Positions 30,371-40,792 of a DNA stretch of 64,000 bases are shown here, piece after piece (position 1 is the stretch's first letter; each line of letters starts with the position of its first letter). This stretch comes from Phallus indusiatus. Its lineage: Eukaryota > Basidiomycota > Agaricomycetes > Phallales > Phallaceae. The notes under the pieces are model-generated. The model was given only the letters and a program-made list of their open reading frames with translations, ran no database searches and was not told the origin of the DNA. The stretch lies in the NCBI GenBank assembly GCA_027605045.1, contig JAQFWX010000007.1, forward strand, positions 372,001 to 436,000. Direction: 5' to 3'. Both the position numbers and the translations under genes were made by a program.

Positions 30371-33177
30371 TCATTTACGCGTCGTGCGGAGACGCGGCAA
30401 TTTCCCTAATTGGGTAACCCCGCGTAATTGGAGATACTCATCCAATGCCTGCAAGTCTTTGCAGTGTTCATACGGCTCCCAGGTCGTATCGCCTAGCGTC
30501 CATTGCACTAGGAACTCAATGTCCGTGTCTTTAGACCCAGTCCAGCGATGGGCTAATAGTTCATCTACATGCCATTCGGCATTGTCCGGTTGTCCAAAGT
30601 CGTACGCCGTTAATGACTCACGACGTGGAAATCTATCGTCATCGTTGGCGATATGTGGTTTCACTAAGTCCACGTGGAATACTGGACTTATCCTACGCTT
30701 CTTCAACTCGTCAGGCAAGTCGAGTTTGACGTTAATATTGTCTTTGACTGACAATACTTTGTAAGGGCCGATGTAACGTGGTACCAACTTACTGGATCTA
30801 CCCTTTGGTAGAGATATATTCTTCGTAGAAAGGTACACGAGGTCACCCTCTTTGTACACAGGCGCATCTCGTCTGTGAGTGTTCGCGTGCATGGTTTGTT
30901 TCACGCGACTCGCGATTATGGCATCGTGTGCGGCCATAAGATTCCATTTCGCTTGTAATGCGAATTGCTTCACACCATTGAACTTGGTGTCTGCGTTGAG
31001 CTGTCGCCCTAGTGCAGGGGTGTATCCGTAGTTAAGTTCGAATGGCGTGAACTTAGTCGTTTCACTCGTGCTACTGTTTAGTGCGAATTCCGCCATCGGG
31101 ATACGTTCAGCCCAATCCTTTTGGTCGTTATCTATTATAGAATGTAATACTTGTCCTATGGAGCGGTTCGCCCGCTCTGTTGCTCCATCCGTCTGTGGAT
31201 GGAATGAAGTGGACATGAGGAGTTTTGTCCCTATTAGTCGCTGTAGTTCTTTCCAGAATTTCGCGGTGAATCTGGTATCTCTATCACTGACGATAGAAGC
31301 TGGCACGCCATGATGCCTAACTACACCTTCGAAGTACAGGTGTGCTGCGCTTTTCGCAGTTAGCTTCGTGGTGGTGGGCATGAGTCTCACCATTGACGTC
31401 AATCTGTCAATTATGACTAGTAAGAAGTCATGTCCTTTCGATACTGGTAATGGGCCTATAAAGTCCATTCCGACTGATTCCCATGGTTTATTGGGAATGG
31501 GTAGCGTCTTCAGTAGACCGCTAGGATGTCTATTGTCATCCTTATTCGTTTGACATTTACCGCACGATTTGCAGTATTCATCGATGTCCTCTGCCATCGT
31601 TCTCCACCAATACACTTGTCTAATGTATTGCGACGTTTTATAGCGTCCGAAGTGTCCCACAATTTCGTGTGCTTCGCTAATTATGATCTCTACCAGCTTC
31701 CTCCCCTGGTAAAATAAGTGATGGGGTATGCAAACCACGTCACGGGAAAACTGATTCTTCGTGTATAGTAGCTGGTTTTTCATCCCAAACCCTTTGTATG
31801 CATCAGGGTTTTCTAACACTTTCTTCAGTGTTGTGTCGTCCTTATAGCCGCTCTTTATCAGATCAGCTAATCCTTCAAAGCCTTCAATCTTGGCTTTAAG
31901 CGTTTTACCGCTATGCTGCGCTGTGACTGCCAGTACGTCTTCGTCGTCTGTATCCACTTCTTCAATGGACGCTTGTTCGGCCGTCTGTTGTTGGACTCTA
32001 GCTTTCGCCCGAGTGTTAATGCGTCTCGCCGCACTGATTCTGAGTTCGCTTTTCCTTTCAGGAGGTAGCTGATCCCCTGTTGGATCTAGTTTCACGTCGA
32101 TGTTGACGTAGTTTTCAGGTGGGTGTATCTCGTTAGGTAGGTCATCCTCGAAATATCTCGAGAGTCCATTTGCGACCGTGTTGGTCTCACCTTTGATGTG
32201 AATCGTTTCGTAGTCGAAACGGGAGAGATACTCGTACCATCTCGCCTGTCTAGGCGACATACGGGGCTGTGTCTTGAAGTGTTTCAAGGCCTCGTTGTCC
32301 GTTACTAGGGTGAATTTACGACCTAGTAGTTTGTCTTCCCACTTATTCAGTGCTTCAAGTACTGCAATGAGCTCGTGCTCATGAGTCCGGTAGTTGTATT
32401 GTGCCGGAGTGAATTTCTTAGACATAAACCCTGCGGGTCTGCAGGTTTGCCAACTTGCGCCTTGACCATAGTACGCACCGACGCCACACTTGGATCCATC
32501 GGTTACAAGCCAAATTGGCTCGTCGCTATCAGGATTGATAGGTTTAAGAACTGGGGCGTTCTTCGTCAACGCTTTGATTGCGTTGAAACAGCGTTCTAGT
32601 GCCGGTGTCCACTCGAACTGTCTGTTGTTGTGGGTACATCCCGACAATGGGGAAGTGTAAGTAGCGACTCCCGGAAGGTAGGCGGCAACGTATTGCACCA
32701 GTCCTAAGAACTTCTGAACGTCGTTGAACGTACGTGGGGTTCTCCAATCGCGAATTTTATCCATTTTATCCATATCTGGGTGGATACCATCGTCGTCGAT
32801 GATGTGTCCTAGGCACTCCAATCGTTTGGAGTATAAGTCAACTTTCTTCTGACTTAGGTAAAGTTGTTCCTTCCTCAATCTCGAGAAGGCAATCTCCAGA
32901 TGTTCCTGGTGTTGTTGGATCGTCATTGAGTAGACGAACACGTCGTCGATGTACGAGTGTATGTTTCTTCCGATGTGGTCCCGGAATATATGGGTCATCA
33001 ATCTCTGGAATGTCGAAGGCGCGTTGCAATCACCTTGTTGCATAACATGGCTTTTAAACGTGCCATATATCGTCGAGAACGTGGTCTTGTCCACGTCTTC
33101 CGGAGCAATTCTGACTTGCTCGTAAGCTTCCGTTAGGTCAATTTTCGACCTATACTTGTGTCTCGCCACGTCTTGGC
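30371..33177 (-). CDS. Chromovirus pol, C-terminal part: RT, RNase H, integrase, chromodomain
   Basis: This follows the hAT insertion. RT motifs are KIDLTEAYEQVRIAPEDV, MQQGDCNAPSTFQRLM and the catalytic YIDDVFVYS. RNase H follows with WLVTDGSKCGVGAYYG and FTLVTDNEALKHF. The integrase zinc domain (HEIVGHFGRYKTSQY...CKSCGKC) precedes the D,D,E core (GMDFIGPLPV, PASIVSDRDTRFTAKFW, GATERANRSIGQVL). A GPY-type stretch LVPRYIGPYKVLSV precedes the C-terminal chromodomain DIEFLVQWTLGDTTWEPYEH. This order is diagnostic of chromoviruses. All catalytic residues are present. The frame is open to 30371 and interrupted only at its start by the MITE. Confidence 0.93.
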
Positions 33178-33909
33178 TAGTGATGCCGAAGTTCGGTTCG
33201 GTTCGGTTCACCCCCCTTTTTTGGCGAACCTGAACCCGAACCAAATGTTCGGTTCGGTTCGGTTCGGATTACGTAAGCTGAACCCCGGTTCGGGTTCGGT
33301 TCGGGGTTCGAACCGGTTCAGAACCTGATTTTTCCCATTCTGAAAATTTGAAGTTATTTTCCTTGGTTCGAATTCGGTTCAGGTTCGGTTCAGGTCCAGA
33401 ACCTGAACCAAACCTATATTATCCCTATAATTTAGATGTATTCTCTGTGTTAGACTTATAAATAAACTATTTTAGTGTAGCCTAGGTCCAATTTCGTTCA
33501 GTTCAGTTTAAATTTTCGAAATTTCGAAGATTTAGATGATTTGTAATACGGGCGCTTATTTAAGCGCCCAACTTATCTCGTAGATATTCAAAAAATATTC
33601 TTGGCATATTTTTTTATTTTCATTTTGGGCAATTTTTGAGCTCTCCAGAGCCAAAATAAAAAAAAAATCACGACAAAATTCACATTGAGTTAGCACTTAG
33701 GTGATTGGTGACACCAGTGACACTATGTGACATTGTGTGACGGTTCGTCACGGTTCGAACCGGTTCACCCTAATTTCCTCATGGTCGAACCTGAACCTGA
33801 ACCACTAGTTCGGGTTCGGTTCGGTTCGGCTTACATAAGCCGAACCAGGGGTCGGTTCGGGTTCGGTTCGGGTTCAAAACGGTTCCCGAACCGAACTTCG
33901 GCATCACTA
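33178..33909. mobile_element. hAT-type MITE (732 bp), 8-bp TSD GTCTTGGC
   Basis: The ends are terminal inverted repeats starting TAGTGATGCCGAAGTTCGG, exact for about 24 bp. GTCTTGGC flanks at 33170-33177 and 33910-33917, and the pol codons IRQDVARHK join across it. An 8-bp duplication with TAGTGATG ends is typical of hAT elements. Both subterminal regions are full of GGTTCG and GGTTCGG hexamer-like repeats. The middle has an inverted repeat, GGGCGCTTA/TAAGCGCCC, at 33550-33569. There is no transposase. Confidence 0.9.
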
Positions 33910-33917
33910 GTCTTGGC

Positions 33918-34591
33918 GAATGGTCTCCTGGTCTGGAAACGGGGTCACGTCTTTCAACGTATTATCATTCTGCTGACGCAGGTCAAATACCGTGCGTAGT
34001 CCTGATAATGCCTTCTTAAACAGGCATAGCATAGGGATGGCTTGCTGTGCGACGGTCGGTTCCCACCAACCTGCTTGCGTGTAGCGCTCTATTTTTTCAG
34101 CCAGCAGTGGCTTGAGGGCGTCTGGGCACTTCGGTAGTCTGTACCGGATAACCTTGTTCGGTTCTATTAATGGGATATGATGATTTACATCCCTAAATGG
34201 GGGGAGTCTATTCGGCACTGGCCCGAATAAGTCGCTGTACTCCTCCTTCCAGTACTCGCGTAGCGCGGGTAGGTTCTCATCCTTAAGTTCCGGTACTCGG
34301 ATCTTCCGTCTCACTGCTACTGCGTTAGACGTAGTAGTTATGGGGCATGCTGATGCTATGGCTAAGCTTTCACTTAACTCGGTGGGCTCATCCGTGGTGT
34401 CAGGTATTTCAGTGAACCGTTCCACTGGAGTGATTACTCCTCCATCCCGGGTGATTATCCCATTGCCAAAATCCAGGCAGATGTCATACCTTTTCAGGAA
34501 TGGTACGCCAATTATGACGTCGTAGTAGTCAATGTTGACTATATCAAAGTATTCTAATACACTAATATCCCCAAATTCTATTCGGGTATAC
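33918..34591 (-). CDS. Chromovirus pol segment: end of protease to start of RT
   Basis: Between the two insertions the frame is open from the codons at 34591 through YYDVIIGVPFLKRYDICLDF (the retropepsin I-G-x-P-F-L strand) and a linker. It continues to EEYSDLFGPVPNRLPPFRDV, HHIPLIEPNKVIRYRLPKCP, GWWEPTVAQQAIPMLCLFKK and LRTVFDLRQQND, the N-terminal RT region. It ends at IRQD where the MITE begins. No stop occurs inside it. Confidence 0.85.
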
Positions 34592-34989
34592 TGTCAGGGT
34601 ACGCTACCGCGTCCCCTCATTTTCCTTATTTATTATCATCGGCATATGTTTATTTCTATTTCATTTACATTTCCCGTCCATTACTTCCACTTTCCGTTTC
34701 CTTGTTCTGCCTCTATTTCACTTTCTTACTCGCGCGCGTCGCGCGCTCGTACTCGGCGTGATGCCCGTGACATCACGTCGCTTAGGTTCGGTTCGGGCGC
34801 CTAGCACTTAGCTGTGTCAGGGCCGCACGCCGCGTTACCGTTTTTTCATGTATATAGTCACTGTCCCTAGAGTGAGGGTCCCTAAGCTTGTTCTCTTAGG
34901 ATCCCCTCCCTCTAGGTGAGTAGTATAGTTATCGTCCAATATAGTACTTAGGATCCCCTCCCTCTAGTGTGAGCTGAGTAGCCCTAACA
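34592..34989 (-). mobile_element. Solo LTR subfamily A in the chromovirus, TSD TATAC
   Basis: 398 bp, TGTCAGGGTACGCTACC to GAGTAGCCCTAACA on the plus strand, with TATAC at 34587-34591 and 34990-34994. It cuts the protease region of gag-pol. Confidence 0.93.
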
Positions 34990-37777
34990 TATACGTTCCG
35001 TACTGTATTACGGACTTACTTCCTTTCACTGCGAGCTGCAGTGATACTGGCTTATCCAGTTTGAATGTCTTCGCTCCAGTCGTGAGCGAGAATGATGGTG
35101 ACATTATCATGCCTTGACATCCACTGTCAATCAAACAATGCGCTAATTGGCCGTTTACGAGCCAGTAACCCTCTAGAGGTTTTATTGATTCTTTATCACG
35201 CTTTGGAGCCCTTGACTTAGGTCTCATCGTGTGGTCATACAGGGGTTCTTCCTGTGACTTAATCGTCCCAATGGTGGACGAGCCTTGTTTGATAACAAGT
35301 AGTCTTCTTTCATCATAACCGTGATCTTCGGTTATCACCATCATGTATGCGCCTACTGCGTCTTCATTCTCGTCCCACTCATAGTGGTCCCCTCCCCCGT
35401 AGTCCGCTGCTTCCGCGGTGTCTTGACCTTGTTCAGCGTCATCATACTGTGGGGATTCCTCCACCTCTAGTATGTTAACTCCCGTTTCTTCCTCTATAAT
35501 TGCGTCGAGCAGCTCGTCCGCATCGTCTTCATCTTCCTCCTCAACGTGCATTACGTTGGCACGTACCTGTCCCTTTCTAGGGCATTGTGGTCTTAGGTGG
35601 CCAGTCTGTCCACATTCATAGCACTTCAGTACAGTGCTACTGCTTCGGGCTTGCATTCCTGAGCTGACTGGTCGAGTTGTCGTGGTAGTCGACGCTCTCG
35701 CCGGCTTAGTCGTACTGCTCGTCGCTGGTCTTACAGCTAGCGCGTTGCTAGTTGTGGTCGTACGGGGAATAGTCCTCGTGGGTATACCGCTTGGTTTGAT
35801 TTTAGCGCGGTAGTTGTTCTCTTGAGCTTGTCTGGCCAAGCTTGAATGGGTACCCGTTGATTTTACGGGTGTCTGACGTTGAGCTAGTATTGACTTATTA
35901 TAGTCCCATGCTTGCTCTATGTCGTTCGCGGCTATGTACAGCCGTCGAATTGATGAGTTTTCGGCCAGGAATCCCCTCTTGGTGACTTCACTGCGAGTTC
36001 TCTCATCAAGTCCTTCTAGGAACTTTCGTTTGAAGGTGTATCTGTCCGGTGGATGGACTAGACGTGCTGCGAATTTCAACAGTTCACTCATGTACCGGTG
36101 TACACTCCTTGCACCTTGCTTCGCGTGATCGAAGTTATGTGCAGACTGGTTCTTGCTTGTAGGTGACAAGAACATATTGTGCATCCTTCGGAACAGTCTT
36201 ACCAAGTCCCAACCCTTGGTTGAACGACCTCCTCGTTCTACGTGCTCCACGAACCATTCGTGTGCCTCTCCATCTAGTCGCATACCGACTACGGCTATAT
36301 GTGCTTCGACGTACGCTGCGCCGAGTAGGTTATTCAGCCTCAACCATCTGAGGATAGAGGTCACGAACTTCTCAAAGTCTTCAGGCTTTGATGATCCGCT
36401 ATACATAACGGATAATGGCATCTTTGCACCCGCTTTCGCAAGTGGGGACACTGATACTACTACATCCTTGCACTCCTCTAGTGCTTCTTGCACCATGACA
36501 ATTATCCCCTCGTCTTCCCGAACTCTTCTAAACCTCTTCGTAGGTTTATGTCTATCTTCTCGGTCGTCAAATGGGGTTTCCCTCATTTCACGTTCGAAGT
36601 ATCCGCGATCGTACGCTTCTTCTTCGTCGTCTGACGAGTCCTCGTCATCATAGTATTTGGGCATGAAAGGCCCAGCGTTACTCTCCGGTATATCTCGGAG
36701 GTCTTCTCTCATTTGCTCGTACTGATCCCTGGCAGATGTTGCTCTTCTTCTGGGTACAACCGGTGCTCTGGTTGTCAGGGACGTTGCAGGAGCGTGTGCT
36801 TGACCAGCATTTGCTGGTGGACCAGAATGTACTGTTGACGGTCCTGGTTGTGCTGCAGTCTGAGTGGGCGCCGAGCGATTAGGGAGGTCTTGCTCAAAGA
36901 TGAGGCCAGGTCGTTGGCCAGCTTCCATTTCTCGGTTGCTTTTAGCCAGTTCAGTGCGTGCTGCTCGCACTTCCTGCAGGTCTTCCTGCATGTCGACATA
37001 CGGTTCTTGCCTACTAACCTTCCCTTGTAACGCAGTTGTGCGTTTGTCTAATGCTTCGGAACGTTTTTCCCGTGCCAGTTGCGCTGCCTCAGCGGCCATC
37101 CTTTCCAGGTCTTTCGCTGACTCTTCCAGCTCTGCAGCTGAAGGATTACTCTTATCACGCGGTCCTTGACCCGCGTTGACTCGTCTGGTAGATTGATCTT
37201 CCAGGTAGTCACGAGTTGCCACGAACTCTGGTGGTGTACGTCGACTATTTCGACGTGATCTATCCAGCTCAGCTCGTCCTCTCTCTATCTCTGCTGCTGC
37301 GTCATCTGCTGCTCGCGTGGGTCTGATGGGCGTGCTGGTCGCTGCTGGTTGTGCAGAAGGTAGGTCCTGTAACACTGAATGTAGTGTTTCCGCGTGTACC
37401 GCGTACTGTTGTGTGGGTTGACGTGTTATACCGGGGGTCGGTGCTGCCGATGGAGCTCTGGGCGTCGCTGGCAATGCTGGCGTGTTTGCCATTGTCTTGA
37501 CCGTCGCCTGCGCGTTGTCCATTACTGGAGCCAGTATTGTCATGCTGGTTCTATTGTCGTCTCGTGCACGACCTTTCCCTTTCACCGTTGTCCACGGTTC
37601 TTCTTCATCGGGTATTACGGCTGCATCTAGTCGTACTAACATATCACCGACGTCTTGTCCCGGTGTATCACCTCTTACGAGGTCATGGATCATCCTTTTT
37701 GCATCCTCAATCATCTTACGTGGTAGGACTACCTCGTCTTTTCCGAGGTTGGACTTATGAGATCTGGTCGATTTCAC
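34990..37777 (-). CDS. Chromovirus gag and protease, 3' end cut by a solo LTR
   Basis: The ATG at 37777 opens MKSTRSHKSNLGKDEVVLPR. A long polar region with Arg/Glu-rich helices spans residues about 180-300. An acidic stretch (YYDDEDSSDDEEEAYDRG) precedes the capsid-like domain (PLSVMYSGSSKPEDFEKFVT, LDGEAHEWFVEHVERG, SAHNFDHAKQGARSVHRYMS). The zinc knuckle is CYECGQTGHLRPQCPRKG (C-x2-C-x4-H-x4-C). The protease follows with GQLAHCLIDSGCQGMIMSPS, in which DSG is the active site. The native frame continues beyond 34990 into the segment 33918-34591. The LTR supplies a foreign short tail and stop. Confidence 0.9.
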
Positions 37778-38067
37778 TGATTCACCTGATTCGCTCCGCT
37801 GGTGAAGCTTGTCTCGATCCTTGTCTCGATCCTTGTCTAGATCGATTCGCGTGGTCCGCGACTAGTGTTTCAAACAATGCTGCGTCTATCACAACAGTAT
37901 CACCTGCTCGTGCAGATGTGGATGGACCGCCTTCGGTAGGTGGTGGTTCGCCTACGTTCTTTTTGACTTCTTGTTGCTTTTAGGAGGCATATCCTCTCTC
38001 ACTATAAACTAGCAAATACGATTGGCGTATTTTGGAAATTGTAACGCCGTTTAGGTGTTAAAAAAGA

Positions 38068-38331
38068 TGTAACGTTTCGTTACAGTTTACGATTAGCCCG
38101 GTTCTTACGGACTCACAACAAACAGTGTAAAGCTGTATATTTGCAAGTGCAGGTAAGAAAGGCTGCCGGCGCCTTTACCGTTACGCGGTATTTACTGGTG
38201 TGACGGCGCCTATGTACATTACATAATACTAGGTACTTGTGCAGACGACGATCGTCTGCATACAATTGTATGTATATACGAATATGTACTATGGTTAATA
38301 GTAGTCCGCTGCTCATAGCGGAACCGTTACA
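38068..38331 (-). repeat. 5' LTR of the chromovirus (264 bp)
   Basis: It is identical to the 3' LTR except for one base. The transcription start for the element should lie here, on the minus strand. Confidence 0.93.
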
Positions 38332-38420
38332 CGAGGGGCATTGGGGGCAGGTTCTTCGGGTTCTTCATATTCTGGCAATGGAGTTGTATGCTGGTGGGGA
38401 GGGGGTTCTACAAAAACATC

Positions 38421-39207
38421 CTAGGGAGCGTCTAGAAAGAGAACATAATTGTGGAATAAGGCAGGTCGATAGAAAATAAGACGCCAAATGAGAATCCCAG
38501 GGCGATGTGATACGAGGGCCCCGATCAGAGTATACGATGCTTGCATAATCGGTATATGAATGTTTTCGTCTACTTTGACTTCATCGGGTAATTGTAGATC
38601 GTCGTAAAAATACCGAAACTCGAGCACTGGATTGGCGTATCGTGGCCAGGGATTATCTTCTTCCACTTCTACTTCGTCGCTCTCTGTTAGGGCTACTCAG
38701 CTCACACTAGAGGGAGGGGATCCTAAGAGATATATTGAAGGAGAAACTAACTACTCACCTAGAGGGAGGGGATCCTAAGAGAACAAGCTTAGGGACCCTC
38801 ACTCTAGGGACAGCGACTATATACATGAAAAACGATAACGTGGCGTGCGGCCCTGACACAGCTAAGTGCTAGGCGCCCGAACCGAACCTAAGCGATGTGA
38901 TGTCACGGGCATCGCGCCGAGTACGAGCGCGCGAGTAGAGAAAGTGAAATAGAGGCAGAACAAGGAAACGGAAAGTGGAAGTAATGGACGGGAAATGTAA
39001 ATGAAATAGAAGTAAACATATACCGATGATAATAAATAAGGAAAATGAGGGGATGCGGTAGCGTACCCTGACACTCTCCAATTGGTATTCGCGAACCATA
39101 GTCTGAAAGTTATCATGTCTTCTATATGGAGGTGGAGAATTAAAATTGGGATAAAAAGGAAATGGAATGATGGAGAGTGTGCGATAGCCAATAGGTTGGA
39201 TGGACAT
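38421..39207 (-). pseudogene. Unrecognised protein 1 in the inserted unit, cut by a solo LTR
   Basis: The frame starts MSIQPIGYRTLSIIPFPFYP and YRRHDNFQTMVREYQLE, is interrupted by the LTR at 38685-39073, and resumes with VEVEEDNPWPRYANPVLEFR, YFYDDLQLPDEVKVDENIHI, PIMQASYTLIGALVSHRP and NYVLFLDAP. Its C-terminal third resembles that of the neighbouring ORF at 39548 (both end in a hydrophobic strand then LDxP). The family is unknown. Confidence 0.45.
38685..39073 (+). mobile_element. Solo LTR subfamily A, TSD CTCTC
   Basis: 389 bp from TGTTAGGGCTACTCAG to GTACCCTGACA, with CTCTC at 38680-38684 and 39074-39078. Confidence 0.92.
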
Positions 39208-39547
39208 AATGGTGAAAAAGACAAAAGTTGAAAAGAATTTAAGCTCCGAAACAAGAAGGATGTTTTTAGGTGAATGGATAGGTGCGAAACTTCTCTTGTA
39301 TTATTCCTTTTATTCTCTATTGTTCTCCTGATTCTGATCGGGTTCGTTCCAGGAGGCCAGAACAGACTCATCGAAGAGTGTGAAGGGTTTGTTGATATCG
39401 GGGAGGTCGTATGGTCATTTCGGAAGTAGTAGGAGATTGAGGAGGGGAGGAATCATGAAAAGAAGGGTTTAGTGGTTCTTTAGGAATGGGATTGGGTGAT
39501 CGATAAAATCCTAGAGCAGGTTGGTGATTACATGCTGATAGGATCCA

Positions 39548-39997
39548 TCAGCTGGGAACATCCAGGACCATTATCATGTAATCTAATCCGACTTGTGCTG
39601 TTAACCAAACATGATATGAATCTTGTAGGGCTGATTCTGGAGTAGAATAAACATGAGTGACTGTGAACCATCTTAGTTCCTTCTCGATATAGACTTCTTT
39701 TCCGAAAGCCAAGAAGGGGTGTACGATATCTGAACTTCTACACTTATCGATAGATCGAGGGACCTTGTGCGAATAGACTGGGAGTAAGGTCTTGGAGTCC
39801 ATTTTGAGAATAGGAGTGGGTGAATAATACGTAAATAGAGTTGTCTCGATATCCAAATCATGAGTGTGAGGACTATCATGAGTATAATGAAAGACCGGGG
39901 GAAAAACATCTTCTTCTGGGGATGGTTCTCGGGAATTGGAAGAAGGAGAGGGGTGTTTGAAAGAAATGGAAGAAGAGAGTCGAAGATTGAACATTTT
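39548..39997 (-). CDS. Unrecognised protein 2 in the inserted unit
   Basis: An open frame that may start at the internal Met (MFNLRLSSSISFKHP) near 39997 or 60 bp upstream. The N terminus is Ser/Pro-rich (PSPSSNSREPSPEEDVFPPV). The C-terminal part is VPRSIDKCRSSDIVHPFLAF, GKEVYIEKELRWFTVTHVYS, DSYHVWLTAQVGLDYMIMVL and DVPS. It is probably paralogous to the interrupted frame at 38421-39207. No known domain was recognised. It could be an accessory protein of a transposon or a captured gene pair. Confidence 0.45.
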   Translation of the reverse strand, partial: KMFNLRLSSSISFKHPSPSSNSREPSPEEDVFPPVFHYTHDSPHTHDLDIETTLFTYYSPTPILKMDSKTLLPVYSHKVPRSIDKCRSSDIVHPFLAFGKEVYIEKELRWFTVTHVYSTPESALQDSYHVWLTAQVGLDYMIMVLDVPS

Positions 39998-40278
39998 ATT
40001 GTTTGTTGATTTTTGGGTGAACTGGGGTGTCAAACGAGCTGGAAGTGAGTTGTTCAAGAAGAGTCAATTTAGAAGTCCGCTTTAGGAAGAACCATCCCTA
40101 TTACCAAATAAGGAAGATTTTGGTGCGCGACAGCGCGCGTTGCGCGCTCGTACCCGGCATGATGCCCGTGACATCACGTCGCTTAGGCTCGGCTTGGGCA
40201 CCTGGCACTTAGCTGTGTCAGGGCCGCACACTGCGTCGTCGTTTATATATATAGTGGCTGTACCTAGAGTGAGGGTCC

Positions 40279-40679
40279 TGTTAGGGCTACTCAGCTCACA
40301 CTAGAGGGAGGGGATCCTAAGAGAAATATATTGGGGGAGGACTAACTACTCACCTAGAGGGAGGGGATCCTAAGAGAACAAGCTTAGGGACCCTCACTCT
40401 AGGGACTGCGACTATATACATGAAAAAACGATAGCGCAGCGTGCGGCCCTGACACAGCTAAGTGCCAGACGCCTGAACCGAACATAAGCGACGTGACGCC
40501 TACGGCGTCACGCCGGGTACGAGCGCGCGACGCACGCAAGTGGAGAAAGTGGAATAGAGACAGAGGGAGCAAACGGAGGGTAGAGATAATATATGGGAAA
40601 TATAAATAAAGTAGAGGGGAATATATACCGATGATAATAAATGAGGAAAAATGAGGGGACGCGGTAGCATACCCTGACA
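40279..40679 (+). mobile_element. Solo LTR subfamily A inside an inverted subfamily A LTR, TSD GGTCC
   Basis: 401 bp, TGTTAGGGCTACTCAG to CATACCCTGACA, with GGTCC at 40274-40278 and 40680-40684. The host LTR is the same subfamily in opposite orientation, so the two together form an imperfect inverted repeat. Confidence 0.92.
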
Positions 40680-40792
40680 GGTCCCTAAGCTTGTTCTCTT
40701 AGGATCCCCTCCCTCTAGGTGAGTAGCATAGTTATTGTCCAATATATTACTTAGGATCCCCTCCCTCTAGCGTGAGCTGAGTAGCCCTAACA

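Larger units (their letters stand above)
28109..38331 (-). mobile_element. Full-length Ty3/gypsy chromovirus with third ORF, TSD CGAGG
   Basis: Two 264-bp LTRs (28109-28372 and 38068-38331), in the same orientation, differ at one position (T/C in the CCGTTAYGCGG stretch). CGAGG flanks the element at 28104-28108 and 38332-38336. On the minus strand the order is 5' LTR, gag with zinc knuckle, protease, RT, RNase H, integrase with a chromodomain, a separate 601-codon ORF, a polypurine tract (AGCGGGGGAGGA) and the 3' LTR. Two later insertions break the gag-pol frame: a solo LTR at 34592-34989 and a hAT-type MITE at 33178-33909. The internal length without them is about 8.6 kb. No standard tRNA primer site was recognised next to the 5' LTR. 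Confidence 0.93.
38332..40135 (-). other. Right part of an unrecognised inserted unit with two minus-strand ORFs
   Basis: This is sequence that surrounds the chromovirus, continuing from 28108. It holds two related reading frames (next entries) plus the solo LTR at 38685. Its right edge is near 40135, at a GCGCGACA joint with the CG-rich middle of an LTR. Left and right ends (TGTAACG... and ...GCGACA) have TG/CA form but are not inverted copies. Whether the unit is a transposon or captured host DNA is open. Confidence 0.4.
26848..40792 (-). mobile_element. LTR subfamily A split by further insertions, TSD GGATC
   Basis: The left part 26848-26993 starts TGTCAGGGTACGCTACC. The right part from about 40136 to 40792 ends GAGTAGCCCTAACA. 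GGATC lies directly before 26848 and directly after 40792. The two parts join at a CG-rich stretch that is continuous in the intact copy at 34592. The right part holds another solo LTR (40279-40679). Confidence 0.75.

Noticed and set aside
33178..33909. GGTTCG hexamers as a telomere-like or tRNA T-loop signal
   Set aside because: The repeats are bounded by exact TIRs and an 8-bp duplication, and no tRNA fold was found.
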